Assembly: GCA_003963305.1 (NCBI GenBank)
Contig: RXJR01000008.1
Span: forward strand, 124,001-188,000
Direction: 5' to 3'
From: Candidatus Melainabacteria bacterium
GTDB lineage: Bacteria; Cyanobacteriota; Vampirovibrionia; Obscuribacterales; Obscuribacteraceae
Length of the DNA: 64,000 bases
Position numbers and translations under genes: made by a program. The notes beneath the pieces were generated by a model. That model ran no database searches. It had not been told where the DNA came from and saw nothing but the letters and a program-made list of their open reading frames with translations. Within the stretch, counting starts at the first letter, position 1. Each line of letters begins with the position of its first letter. Of the stretch, positions 42,619 through 51,316 are shown piece by piece.

Positions 42619-43407
42619 ATGCAAACTTCAAACCGCTCAGGCGGATTCTTTCTGATTGGCGGCAAGTCCAAGACTTGTTTCGCCGTTTTTCTGAAACTGG
42701 CTGGCGGTTCTGACGCGAAGATCGTCGTCATTCCCCACGCCAGCAGCGTTCCGTCCGAAGCCGCTGCCGACGTGGTCGAGCAGTTCGCTTTGCTCGGTGC
42801 GCGCAATGTCACCGTGCTCGAGCCGCCGACACTGTTTCGAGCACGCGTTGCTTCTTTCCTCTGGAAGCTGGGTGCTCGCTGGCTGAGTCGGTTCGTCTCA
42901 GACACGGTCATTCCCAGCGGGACTGACGCCGTGTATATCTCCGGTGGCGATCAGGACCAGCTCGTTGAGAAGCTCGGTGCCGGTGGCATCGCCACTCTCC
43001 GTGCATTCAGTCGCGCCGGTGGGTTGGTCTCGGGTACCTCGGCTGGCGCGGCCTGCATGGGGAACTACATGATCACAGGAGGCATGTCAGACGGAGCAAT
43101 CCGTGCCGGCTCGCTCCGAACCGGGCGCGGACTGGGGCTGACTGGGCGCATTCTTTTCGACACGCACATGAAGCGCAACCGCTTCAACCGCCCCATCGTC
43201 GCACTGGCCACTCTCGACATGGACGCTGCTTTCGGCCTTGATGAAGACACCGGCGTCCACATCACGAACGGAACGGCCAGTGTGCACGGTGTCGGCAAGG
43301 TCTGGTACTACCGGCGCGGCGCCGATTTCGGCGTCGATTTCTCGGCTGGTTCCGCGCACGGTGTGAACGTCGAAGTTCTCACCGCAGGTGGTGTCATTGC
43401 CATCTGA
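42619..43407 (+). CDS. Cyanophycinase-like S51 peptidase
   Basis: 262 aa. Class I glutamine amidotransferase-like fold with the serine nucleophile elbow GTSAGAA (Ser141), the early FFLIGGKSK and VVIPHASS, VYISGGDQDQLVEKL and FDTHMKRNRFNRP, all in the order of cyanophycinase. Cyanophycinase cleaves the Asp-Arg polymer cyanophycin, a nitrogen reserve, into beta-Asp-Arg dipeptides; the family also has other Ser peptidases. ATG 42619 follows AAGGAGG. It starts 28 bases after the DUF218 stop. No cyanophycin synthetase is in the window, so substrate is inferred. Confidence 0.82.
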   Translation: MQTSNRSGGFFLIGGKSKTCFAVFLKLAGGSDAKIVVIPHASSVPSEAAADVVEQFALLGARNVTVLEPPTLFRARVASFLWKLGARWLSRFVSDTVIPSGTDAVYISGGDQDQLVEKLGAGGIATLRAFSRAGGLVSGTSAGAACMGNYMITGGMSDGAIRAGSLRTGRGLGLTGRILFDTHMKRNRFNRPIVALATLDMDAAFGLDEDTGVHITNGTASVHGVGKVWYYRRGADFGVDFSAGSAHGVNVEVLTAGGVIAI

Positions 43408-43522
43408 CCAGCTGGTCATTCGGTGCGATTGTAAACCGTTGCTCGGCTTGCAATCGCATTCTATCCACCGCCTGCTCACAGCGGGCGGCTTTGTCTGCTA
43501 GCAGACACAAGGACTGATTCTT

Positions 43523-44656
43523 ATGACGACAACAACGAATCCCGCAGCGATGGAAGAAACTCCGTTGGTGCGGGCACAGCGAAAGCTTTACGAAATTTCC
43601 GGCGGCAGCAAAAACAGCAACAACGTTCGCGCCGCCCGGTTGACCACTGCCGACCGCATCGCTTTCTTCAACAGCTCCGAGTTTCGCGAGTGGGTTGCCT
43701 CTGAAAAGGCTGCCGGTCGTGAAATCTTCTGGCTCAAGGATGTCGACAAGACGCAGGCTGCGGGCGACATCTTCACGTTTTTCTTCAAGTGGCGAGCTGA
43801 CAACAACAAGTTCACAGCGGCGCAGTTGAAGGTGATCGAGAAGTTCCTGCTGCGTCGGCCCCACGCCCTCGCCCGCGGGCTGATTCGACTGATTCGCGGT
43901 CTGGCGCGCATTCCCAATCGCCTGGGATTGACCACGGCTGCTCCTCGTTTTGCCAACTCTACTCCTCACCACGTCGTGGAATCTTGGCAGAGCAAGGAGC
44001 AGGGCGGCGACGGCATAAGCCTTCTGGACTTCTGGTCCGGGGCTTACTGGCCGTCGCAGGTCGGTCTGACCGAGGCCGAAAAGGTTGCTCAGGTGCAGGA
44101 ATTTGCGCACCACTACGCAGCCAAAGTTTTCCCCGGCGTGCCCGAGGAAAACCGTCTGCTGGAGTCGCTCGGCGTGCATGTCGTGATCGTCTCCAACGGC
44201 GACCAGGACCTGGCTCGAGCTGTGGCTGGGGTGCTCGGCGTCAATCCGCTCAACGTGGTGGGTTCTCACCTCACCTACGGTGCGGACGGGCGCGCCACCG
44301 GCGTCAATCACAGCTACGATGTCACCGATGAGACGTGGTTGAACCGCCCTCAGCCAGGTAAGCCCATCAGCTTCCACTACTGGATGCACATCAACCGTGG
44401 TCGCTTCGGCTGGGATCACATCGACGAGGACAAGATCGTCATCGCCGGGCGTGATGGCGATTCCGCTGCCAATGATGGTGGCATGATGATCATGCTGCCT
44501 ATCCCGGCTGCCCTCGGCAACTTCATGGTCGACGTGCCTGGAGAGCCGGCTCGCATCGAGAAGTTCTACAAGCTGGCGGCCAAATATGGGTGGACGAAGG
44601 GCAAGTTCTTCACCCTGGTTCAGGCGCCGTCGCGTACCGGTCACTTCCCCGACTGA
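43523..44656 (+). CDS. SerB-like HAD phosphatase with extended N-terminal part
   Basis: 377 aa. HAD motif I LKDVDKT (Asp73, Asp75), motif II VIVSNGDQDLARAVAGVLGV, then VVGSHLTYGADGRATGVN, and motif IV IAGRDGDSAANDGGMM. The order is that of phosphoserine-phosphatase-like HAD enzymes that dephosphorylate small metabolites. There is a larger cap region between motifs I and II (about residues 80-200). Start ATG 43523 behind AAGGAC. GC-rich class, third in the rightward group and followed by a strong terminator. Confidence 0.72.
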   Translation: MTTTTNPAAMEETPLVRAQRKLYEISGGSKNSNNVRAARLTTADRIAFFNSSEFREWVASEKAAGREIFWLKDVDKTQAAGDIFTFFFKWRADNNKFTAAQLKVIEKFLLRRPHALARGLIRLIRGLARIPNRLGLTTAAPRFANSTPHHVVESWQSKEQGGDGISLLDFWSGAYWPSQVGLTEAEKVAQVQEFAHHYAAKVFPGVPEENRLLESLGVHVVIVSNGDQDLARAVAGVLGVNPLNVVGSHLTYGADGRATGVNHSYDVTDETWLNRPQPGKPISFHYWMHINRGRFGWDHIDEDKIVIAGRDGDSAANDGGMMIMLPIPAALGNFMVDVPGEPARIEKFYKLAAKYGWTKGKFFTLVQAPSRTGHFPD

Positions 44657-44700
44657 TACCGCATTTGATGCGTCTGGCTTGCCGTCTTGCATTTGAAAAC

Positions 44701-44779
44701 TAGTCGGGATGCTCCTGGTGTCTGGCGGGAAACCGCTCGATGCCGGGAGCTCTCGACTATGTTTTTTCTTTTCTTTTTG
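44701..44779 (+). terminator. Rho-independent terminator of the DUF218-cyanophycinase-HAD group
   Basis: Nested arms TAGTCG/CGACTA and GCTCCTGG/CCGGGAGC (one mismatch), with GGCGG/CCGC at the tip. A long T-rich run (TGTTTTTTCTTTTC) follows. It lies 45 bases after the phosphatase stop. Confidence 0.8.
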
Positions 44780-44868
44780 CTAACTAGATACTGTAGTACT
44801 CAATGTTTATCCCATGAATGCTGCCAGTCTGCATTCGGCTGTAGTTCTTTGATCGTGCCGATCCGCAG

Positions 44869-45498
44869 TTAATTTGAGGCTGCTAGTAGTTCTTCTAGCG
44901 CGTCGCACAGACTGGTTAGTTCTTCGTGCAAGTAACCATCGGTTGCTTCAGCGATTGGCAGATATTCAGTGCGAGTTTCGACAAGATAGCGCTGTTGAAA
45001 AACAAGGTCATTACAGGTTAAACATTCACGCATGTTATCCAGTCTGTCAGCCAGTTTTACAAGACGCGTCGGCACCGCTGCTTGAGCGATTCTCTCGTGA
45101 TAAGTTTTGAGTTGCGCCTCACGTGGAATTTTTTTGTCGGGTGCTGGTTTTGTCAAAACCGAGACCATGAGTGCGATTATGCGTCCAAATTTGCGCTCGA
45201 GATCGCTTGTCGTGACTCGACCGTTGCTATCCTCCACCACATCATGCAAGATCGCAGCACAAATCGCTTCTGTGTCTTTCAGACCCAGCTCTTCGAACAA
45301 AATCAAAGCAACCCGCATGGGGTGTACGATGTAAGGCTCACGCAGATCTGGATCTTGTTTGGAAGGTTTGCGAAACTGTCCTTCGTGAATGGTTTCGGCA
45401 AGTGCTAAAGCTCGCGTCAGCAACACGCGTTTTGGATGCTGCAGGTCATCGACTCGCAGCATCAATCGGTGTCGGAGTTCTCCGCGTAAGCCGGTCAT
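44869..45498 (-). CDS. HD-domain protein, RelA/SpoT hydrolase-like
   Basis: 209 aa. HD-domain landmarks match the RelA/SpoT hydrolase: HEGQFRKPSKQDPDLREPYIVHPMRVALIL, ICAAILHDVVEDS (HD pair) and RLVKLADRLDNMREC (late Asp). This looks like a stand-alone alarmone hydrolase or a related metal phosphohydrolase; synthetase and TGS/ACT domains are absent. ATG 45498 follows AAAGAG. It is AT-richer than the genes around it and converges on the HAD phosphatase group terminator. Unlike the HD protein at 33 kb, it keeps the SpoT-like HP/HD/DN motifs closely. Confidence 0.8.
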   Translation of the reverse strand: MTGLRGELRHRLMLRVDDLQHPKRVLLTRALALAETIHEGQFRKPSKQDPDLREPYIVHPMRVALILFEELGLKDTEAICAAILHDVVEDSNGRVTTSDLERKFGRIIALMVSVLTKPAPDKKIPREAQLKTYHERIAQAAVPTRLVKLADRLDNMRECLTCNDLVFQQRYLVETRTEYLPIAEATDGYLHEELTSLCDALEELLAASN

Positions 45499-46160
45499 TT
45501 GCATCTCTTTGAAAGTTTCTAACAAGATTATACGCAGTCTCTCACTGGTATTGGACAGTGAAATTTTGTCGGCTTCTATCTGTCATCTCTGTTGAGTTTG
45601 AGGCTGAGTTCAGGGTTGGATACAGAGCTGTTCTATTTTCGCCAGGTGCGCCTGGAAAGTTGTTTCTCAAGGCATGCTGAAACAAGCTGCGCTAACTCTG
45701 AAGTCAGGTGCTTGCGAGAGCCGAAACAGGCTTCGTCCTGCTGGTTGTCAATTGGCTTGGCGAAGCGGCTCTGGTTAGAGCCGCTGATGTGCCGCTTCTC
45801 AGGCTCTTTCTTGTGTCGGCAGTTTGAATTTGCTGCGCCGGATCCCCTTTGAAACCCTGTTGGTGAGCAGGCTAGCGCGCGCTAACAATCATGAACTTCC
45901 TTCAACGTCATTGTTTTGGCCTTATTGAGAGCGTTAGTTTTAGGGCGTCTTTGATTTTTAACTTTCAGCAAATTTTTTTCACACACAACCGCCCTTCCGA
46001 TTTTGCAGTCTGACTTGAACGCTACGACGCGCTTCGTATGTGTTCGCTTAGATGTTTGCAAACGATTCAGGGCGCAATGCTAGCTTCGCTCTGTGCGCGA
46101 GCTCGCTGTCTAACTTCGTTCGGATGCTGTTCTACGGTGTCCAGTTCAGTGAGGTCAATC
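45499..46160. other. Divergent intergenic region
   Basis: 662 bases between the HD gene and the double hotdog gene. Short frames lack start sites. A perfect 9-bp hairpin (AGCGGCTCT, GGTT loop, AGAGCCGCT) is at 45764-45785, without T run; it could be an sRNA end or regulatory element. Promoters were not resolved. Confidence 0.5.
45764..45785. repeat. Perfect 9-bp hairpin in intergenic DNA
   Basis: AGCGGCTCT/AGAGCCGCT with a GGTT loop, about 265 bases upstream of the HD gene start and 375 upstream of the hotdog gene. No T tract on either strand; role unknown. Confidence 0.5.
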
Positions 46161-47150
46161 ATGAACGAGAATCACAAGTGTCCAGCTGTTCGGGTCGGGA
46201 TGTTTCCCAAAGACACGAACGCGACTGGCACGAATATCTTCGGCGGAGTCATTCTCAGCCACATGGATATAGCCGGTGCAATCGCTGCCCGCGAGGTCAC
46301 CGAGCACCGTGTTTTCACCGTCAGTTTCGACAAGGTTGTCTTCAAGCAGCCGGTCCACATTGGCGATGTGCTTACTTGCTGGTCTGAGGTGACGAAGATC
46401 GGTCGCACTTCTATCACGACCAGAATCGCCGTCGAAGCGCAGCGTCGCGGCGTCTTCATTCCCGTCACCGAAGGTGAGGCGGTGTACGTTGCGGTCGATG
46501 ATGACGGGCATCCCGTGCCGGTCAACAGTCCGCTCACGTCTGCTGAACCATGTAAGTGCGGCGCGGTCTGCCATCACGACAGCGGTCGCTCTGTGACACC
46601 GAAAGCGGTGCGCAAGAAGGTGGCGGAATTCACTCTCGACTCGCCCAAGTGCCCCGCTGTTCGTATCGGCATGTTCCCGAAGGATACAAGTGTGGCCGGC
46701 ACAAACATCTTCGCCGGTGTCATCCTCAGCCACATGGACACCGCCGGAGTGATTGCCACGCGCGACGTCACCACCAACCGGGTCGTCACCATCAGTTTCG
46801 ACAAGGTTGTCTTCAAGCAGCCGGTTCATGTGGGAGATGTGCTCACCTGCTGGTCTGAAGTGACCAGGGTGGGACGCACCTCCATCACCACCCGCATCGT
46901 CGTCGCCGCTCAGCGCAAGGGCGTCTTCATCCCGGTCACCGAGGGTGAAGCGGTCTACGTCTCCGTAGACCCTGACGGTAAGCCGACTCCGGTTAGACCG
47001 GAAGGGACGACGACTGCGGTCGTCAGCTCCTCCAGTTGTGGTCCTACTTGCAGCTCATCTGACTCTGCTTCCGGCAAAGGCAAGAAGAAAAACAAGAAGC
47101 GGAAGACCAGCAAGAGCAAAAAGAAGTCCAAGAAGAAGGGCGACAGGTGA
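46161..47150 (+). CDS. Tandem-fused YciA-like hotdog thioesterase
   Basis: 329 aa, ATG 46161 behind GAGG. Two hotdog domains in one chain (residues about 7-122 and 163-280) share most of their sequence: TNIFGGVILSHMDIAGA and TNIFAGVILSHMDTAGV, both followed by FDKVVFKQPVH(I/V)GDVLTCWSEVT. This matches acyl-CoA thioesterases of the YciA/ACOT type, which hydrolyse acyl-CoA and normally assemble from single-domain chains. The linker has CKCGAVCHH, which could bind metal, and the C-terminus is a Lys-rich tail (KGKKKNKKRKTSKSKKKSKK) of nucleic-acid- or membrane-binding type. Both tail and fusion are unusual. Confidence 0.82.
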   Translation: MNENHKCPAVRVGMFPKDTNATGTNIFGGVILSHMDIAGAIAAREVTEHRVFTVSFDKVVFKQPVHIGDVLTCWSEVTKIGRTSITTRIAVEAQRRGVFIPVTEGEAVYVAVDDDGHPVPVNSPLTSAEPCKCGAVCHHDSGRSVTPKAVRKKVAEFTLDSPKCPAVRIGMFPKDTSVAGTNIFAGVILSHMDTAGVIATRDVTTNRVVTISFDKVVFKQPVHVGDVLTCWSEVTRVGRTSITTRIVVAAQRKGVFIPVTEGEAVYVSVDPDGKPTPVRPEGTTTAVVSSSSCGPTCSSSDSASGKGKKKNKKRKTSKSKKKSKKKGDR

Positions 47151-47210
47151 CACCACATCCGGTGTGCACTCTGAGCGCCCTCCTCCCCTAATTTCGAGAA
47201 GGACCAGCCT

Positions 47211-47876
47211 ATGGCCGAATATCTTGTTCTGGTGCGTCACGGCGAAACGTTGCCCAACGTCCTTGTGGAAAAACAGGCTGATGGACTGTTCTACGAGGTG
47301 TCAGGCTCCGATGAAACCGTGACGCTTACCGACCTTGGTGTGCAGCAAATCGTGAAAGTTGGGAAGTGGCTCGCCCGACTGTTTACGAAAGACAATCCAC
47401 TGGGTCGCATCATTGTCTCGGGGTACAGGCGCACTCGTCAGTCAGGTGAACACCTGGCGCAGGAGCTGCCTTACCCTGTTCTTTTGGCTGAAGATCGACG
47501 CTTCGACAAGAGGAGCTATGGCGACTTCTGGAACATCACCTATCGTGGTGTACAGGAGTTGCACCCTGAAGAGTATGCTCGTTTTCTGGCGGAGGGACCG
47601 TTAGACTATGCCCCTCCCGGTGGCGAGAACTACCCGCAGCTGTTCGCTCGTGTCTCTGACGGGCTTAGCGATATTTCGAAGCTGCCCGGCAACAAGTTGA
47701 TCGTCTGCCACCTCGTCGTCTTTCTGGCTATCCAGCGCGAGTTGGAGGGGCATGCAGACGACCATGTGCACGCCAGTTATGAGGCGAGCGCGTTGCCCAA
47801 TGCTCACACTCGTGTCTATAAGCGCGAGAGCCCGGAGCAGCCCTGGCAGCCGGTTGACGTTGTAGCTTGCGACTGA
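47211..47876 (+). CDS. Histidine phosphatase (phosphoglycerate mutase superfamily)
   Basis: 221 aa. Catalytic LVRHGETLPN (His9, the phosphohistidine), SGYRRTRQSGEHLAQEL and YGDFWNITYRGVQ follow the branch-1 histidine-phosphatase order; the late His is in VCHLVVFLAIQ. A phosphatase of small phosphometabolites is likelier than a true glycolytic mutase. ATG 47211 behind GAAGGA, 60 bases after the hotdog gene, GC-rich class. A strong terminator follows. Confidence 0.8.
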   Translation: MAEYLVLVRHGETLPNVLVEKQADGLFYEVSGSDETVTLTDLGVQQIVKVGKWLARLFTKDNPLGRIIVSGYRRTRQSGEHLAQELPYPVLLAEDRRFDKRSYGDFWNITYRGVQELHPEEYARFLAEGPLDYAPPGGENYPQLFARVSDGLSDISKLPGNKLIVCHLVVFLAIQRELEGHADDHVHASYEASALPNAHTRVYKRESPEQPWQPVDVVACD

Positions 47877-47887
47877 TCAGGTGGAGG

Positions 47888-47945
47888 AGTCACTGTGTAC
47901 ATGCGGTTCAAGCCGCACGTACATAGTGACTTCTTCGCCTTTTTG
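47888..47945 (+). terminator. Terminator of the histidine phosphatase gene
   Basis: A 19-bp stem with two G-T wobbles (AGTCACTGTGTACATGCGG with CCGCACGTACATAGTGACT) and a short loop, then CTTCTTCGCCTTTTT. It starts 12 bases after the stop codon and leads directly into the repeat block. Confidence 0.75.
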
Positions 47946-47954
47946 CACTTTTTG

Positions 47955-48242
47955 GGGCTGGCCTTATTTCGGCCGCTTTTTGTGCTTTAAGGGCTGGCCT
48001 TATTTCGGCGGCTTTTTGTGCTTTAAGGGCTGGCCTTATTTCGGCCGCTTTTTGTGCTTTAAGGGCTGGCCTTATTTCGGCCGCTTTTTGTGCTTTAAGG
48101 GCTGGCCTTATTTCGGCGGCTTTTGTGCTTTAAGGGCTGGCCTTATTTCGGCGGCTTTTTGTGCTTTAAGGGCTGGCCTTATTTCAGCGGCTTTTTGCAC
48201 TTTAAGCGGTTGGCCTTATTTCGGCTACTTTTCGCACTTTAA
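47955..48242 (+). repeat. 36-bp tandem repeat block, eight copies
   Basis: Units start at 47955, 47991, 48027, 48063, 48099, 48134, 48170 and 48206. Each carries GGCCTTATTTCGG, then a GC pair, a T5 run and TGTGCTTTAA. Copy 5 is 35 bases (one T lost), which breaks any reading frame. Copies 1, 3 and 4 form GGCC-N7-GGCC followed by GC and T5, a short terminator-like unit. The block lies between a terminator and the kinase gene. No spacer structure, so not CRISPR. Confidence 0.9.
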
Positions 48243-48359
48243 CGGGGGAACAGGGATTCTTAGCTCTGGCAGCTTCGGTCATGAGAGCAAACGTGCGGTG
48301 TCGCGTTCCATTTTGGGGGTAGAACAGTGTGAGGGCGAACTCTGTATCATCGAGAGAAT

Positions 48360-49796
48360 ATGGCCGAACTACAGTTGGTAATTAGTTACAAGCCTTTGGT
48401 GCTGCGACCGTTTTATTCGGTGGCTTATCTCGCCAAATGGCTTTTCATCATAATCATCCCAACGTTGTGGCTGTCAGCTTTGCTTGCTTTTCTTCTCGTA
48501 CCAGCGCTGCATAACTCACTCTATAGTCAAATCGGGCTTTGCGTCATTTTTCTTGGAATAGCTTATGCAATGTTTGCTACCCTGGTTGGTCTAATTTTGT
48601 GGCCCTTTTACGACCATCAGATAAAGTTGTCCAAAGAAGGCATAGTGCTGCCATTCTCGACGGCCAGCACGCGGGGCAGGAAAGCGGGTTATGTCTGGTC
48701 TGAATTCAACTCGGCTTCAGTTGCTCAGAGTGCGGACTCGTGTAAGTTGCTACTCGGATCAGCTGATGGCAAAAAGCTTGTTTTAGACACTAAGGCGTTT
48801 GAGAAGTCTGAGTTGGAACAACTGTTGCTCGGCATTGAGCTATGGGGCACAAGCATCATGCGCACCCCTGAGTTCATGGATTATCAAAGTAGTCTGCAAA
48901 ACGAGATGAAAGGATTGGACGTAAACTACACGCGCATGTGGGAGGAAGAGCTGAGCAGGAGGTTCAAGGCTACATCGTTTCTGCCTCTGGAGCCGAAGCA
49001 AGCGCTTCAGAGTGGTCGACTGACAGTTCAGAAGCAACTGGCATTTGGCGGGCTGAGCGCTATTTATCTTGTTCAACGTAACGAAAATGAATTGTTTGTT
49101 CTCAAGGAAGCGGTCGTCCCTGCTGATGCTGACCCGGAAATGCGACGGTTGGCTGAAAAGCATTTGTCGCGTGAGGCTAAAATTCTGGCTTCGGTTTCGC
49201 ATCCGAACATCGCCAGAGTTGTTGATTATTTTGTCGAGGAGGGACGCAATTATTTGTTGCTTGAATACGTCAATGGTCAAGATTTACGCCAGTTCGTTCG
49301 ACAAAATGGATTGCAGCCGCCCTCAAAGGTAATCGACTGGGCGTTACAGTTGGCGGATTCATTGCGGTATTTGCATGGGCAAGATCCGCCTGTTGTGCAT
49401 CGGGATGTTAGTCCCGACAACATAGTCTTGAATAACAATGGGTCCTTGATTCTCATTGATTTTGGCGCTTCTAACGAGTTCATTGGCACCGCTACCGGTA
49501 CCTTGATTGGCAAGCAGGCTTATATGGCACCAGAGCAATTACGTGGTAAAGCCACCACCAGCAGTGATGTTTATGCGTTTGGTGCCTGCCTTTTCTTCCT
49601 CTTGACGGGGCGGGATCCGATGCCGCTTTCCGCCTGCCATCCCAGAACTGTGGTGCCTGACCTGCCCGAAGATTTGGACGAGTTGATCGCGGCAATGACA
49701 GAGCCCGAGCAAAGCGATCGAATCAGTGATTTCTCGCAAGTAATTGTTCGTTTGCAATCTCTAAGTTCTTCGCTTACTGTCGCGCGTGAGGCATAG
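48360..49796 (+). CDS. Membrane-anchored Ser/Thr protein kinase, first of cassette
   Basis: 478 aa. Two membrane helices (about residues 24-50 and 58-82) are followed by a small beta-rich module (about 84-165, IKLSKEGIVLPF...KKLVLDTKAF), similar in place and start to the one in the second kinase, then the Hanks kinase domain (about 222-470). Catalytic landmarks: FVLKE (Lys249), HRDVSPDN (347-354) and DFGASNE (367-369); APE at MAPEQL. The P-loop is FGGLSA, lacking one classical Gly. Start ATG 48360. The next gene begins two bases after this stop. Receptor-type signalling kinase; ligand unknown. Confidence 0.85.
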   Translation: MAELQLVISYKPLVLRPFYSVAYLAKWLFIIIIPTLWLSALLAFLLVPALHNSLYSQIGLCVIFLGIAYAMFATLVGLILWPFYDHQIKLSKEGIVLPFSTASTRGRKAGYVWSEFNSASVAQSADSCKLLLGSADGKKLVLDTKAFEKSELEQLLLGIELWGTSIMRTPEFMDYQSSLQNEMKGLDVNYTRMWEEELSRRFKATSFLPLEPKQALQSGRLTVQKQLAFGGLSAIYLVQRNENELFVLKEAVVPADADPEMRRLAEKHLSREAKILASVSHPNIARVVDYFVEEGRNYLLLEYVNGQDLRQFVRQNGLQPPSKVIDWALQLADSLRYLHGQDPPVVHRDVSPDNIVLNNNGSLILIDFGASNEFIGTATGTLIGKQAYMAPEQLRGKATTSSDVYAFGACLFFLLTGRDPMPLSACHPRTVVPDLPEDLDELIAAMTEPEQSDRISDFSQVIVRLQSLSSSLTVAREA

Positions 49797-49798
49797 AC

Positions 49799-51301
49799 TT
49801 GGACAAACGGATTGATGAGCTTGAAGAGATCAATTTGAAAGTAGTTGATGACGTCGATGGTGCGGTCAGCGTGCCTGATTCTGCAACTCCCGACGCCGCT
49901 GAACTCGACGTCACCGTGCCTTCACCTGTCCCTGATCTTCAGGCGAATTTGCAGAACATCTCCGAAGGAACTGATCCGACGGGAGGCGGGGAAGGGCTCG
50001 AGAGTAAGAGCAGGTCTGCTCGCTTTTCAAAAACGACAATTCGGAAAACGTTTCTGGTTGTGGTTCTAGGGGCTCTTGCCGTATGCGCAAATAATGGGCT
50101 TAAGTCCTTCTGGAGTTCCCCGATTAGCTCGCAGTCAATTGTATTCTTAGGACCATCGATATTTTCTGCCTGGTGTGGAGAACTCGATTCAGCCAATGCT
50201 TTGCAGGCTTTGCCAACCATGGCAGTTGAAGTCAGTTCCACCGGAGCCGCTTTGCCGCCACAGCGTCGAGCTGCTGTGGTAGCCAGTTTGGAGCGTTTTG
50301 TAGGAAGTGCGCCGGTTGAGAAGCGCCTCATGTCTACTCTCGTAGATGCAGTTATGCTGGCGGTAAACGGAAAATCAGATCGGGCAGCAGTGCTCCTTCG
50401 AGAGCTAGACTCGAACAGCCCGCTTGTTAGCGGATTTCACGCTGCGGTGCAGACGATGATCGGTCAGTATCCCGCCGCCCTGGAAACCTGTGATCGCGGG
50501 ATTCGCGTGCTTGAAACCAGTAGTGGTTCATTTGCGCCGTCCACCTACGATGCACTTTGGTCTGTCAAAGCGGAAATCTTGATTGCAATGGGGCGGCCTG
50601 AAGATGCTCTCAGGGTTCTCGAGTTGCCTGGATTCCCAGAGAAATACAAGGAAGATGCGCTTAAGCGTGACAACATTCTTGAGGCTAAAGCAGCAGCCTA
50701 TTTGCGTTCCAATCAACCTGATCAGGCAATTAAAGTTGCCTGTCAAATGCGTCAATTGAATCACATGATTCTTTCAACCGCTTATCTCATGGAAGGCGAT
50801 ATCGCTGAAGCCGAGCAACATGCGGGAAAATCATATCTGGCATTATCCAAAATCTACAGCAAGACGGGGCGTCTCGAGGAAGCTCTAAAATACGCAAAAT
50901 TGGCTGACCAGGCTAATCTTGGCGTTGCCGGACGCGAGCAGCATGTGTTCGTATTGAATCAGATGGGGCGTTTTCGTGAGGCGATCGCTCTTTCCACCGA
51001 CTTGGCTGCTTTACCGAAAGTGCCATTTCTGCTCGAGTCTATGCATAATATGCCGGAATTGCATGCGGACCTGGCCTGGGCTTACGCCAAACTTGGAGAA
51101 ATCAGACAGGCTCGTGAGCATGCTAATTGGGCCCTTAATGTGGACCCTAACTGTCGTCAGGCGCTGGAAGCGGAGCGGCTGGTAAGCCAAATTACTGGTG
51201 ATAATGAGAAGTACGAGGCGTATGATTCCCGCTTGAAAAATTTGCAGGCAGACCTCTACGATCGACCGGTATTGTTCACGAATAAAAACACTAGATATTA
51301 G
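49799..51301 (+). CDS. Membrane TPR protein between the two kinases
   Basis: 500 aa, TTG start at 49799 (GTGAGG lies eight bases before); no other in-frame start is close. An acidic cytosolic N-terminus (about 1-80) precedes one membrane helix (KTFLVVVLGALAVCANNG, about 82-99). The outer part has TPR-like helix pairs (ALQALPTMAVEVSS; AALETCDRGIRVLE; EALKYAKLADQANL; LHADLAWAYAKLGEIRQAREHANWALNVDP). TPRs bind peptides or partner proteins. Lying between two kinases on one transcript, it may be a sensor, scaffold or substrate of them. Confidence 0.75.
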   Translation: MDKRIDELEEINLKVVDDVDGAVSVPDSATPDAAELDVTVPSPVPDLQANLQNISEGTDPTGGGEGLESKSRSARFSKTTIRKTFLVVVLGALAVCANNGLKSFWSSPISSQSIVFLGPSIFSAWCGELDSANALQALPTMAVEVSSTGAALPPQRRAAVVASLERFVGSAPVEKRLMSTLVDAVMLAVNGKSDRAAVLLRELDSNSPLVSGFHAAVQTMIGQYPAALETCDRGIRVLETSSGSFAPSTYDALWSVKAEILIAMGRPEDALRVLELPGFPEKYKEDALKRDNILEAKAAAYLRSNQPDQAIKVACQMRQLNHMILSTAYLMEGDIAEAEQHAGKSYLALSKIYSKTGRLEEALKYAKLADQANLGVAGREQHVFVLNQMGRFREAIALSTDLAALPKVPFLLESMHNMPELHADLAWAYAKLGEIRQAREHANWALNVDPNCRQALEAERLVSQITGDNEKYEAYDSRLKNLQADLYDRPVLFTNKNTRY

Positions 51302-51316
51302 AGGAAGACTCTGCCT

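Noticed and set aside
43394-44692. 432-aa minus-strand frame opposite the HAD phosphatase
   Set aside because: Shadow of a GC-rich gene; HAD motifs are on the plus strand.
47955-48242. Repeat block considered as a CRISPR array
   Set aside because: Units are directly adjacent with no unique spacers, and no cas genes are present.
47881-48381. 166-aa frame across the 36-bp repeats
   Set aside because: A single-base deletion in copy 5 changes the repeat's reading frame midway, and it begins in a terminator; the block is non-coding.
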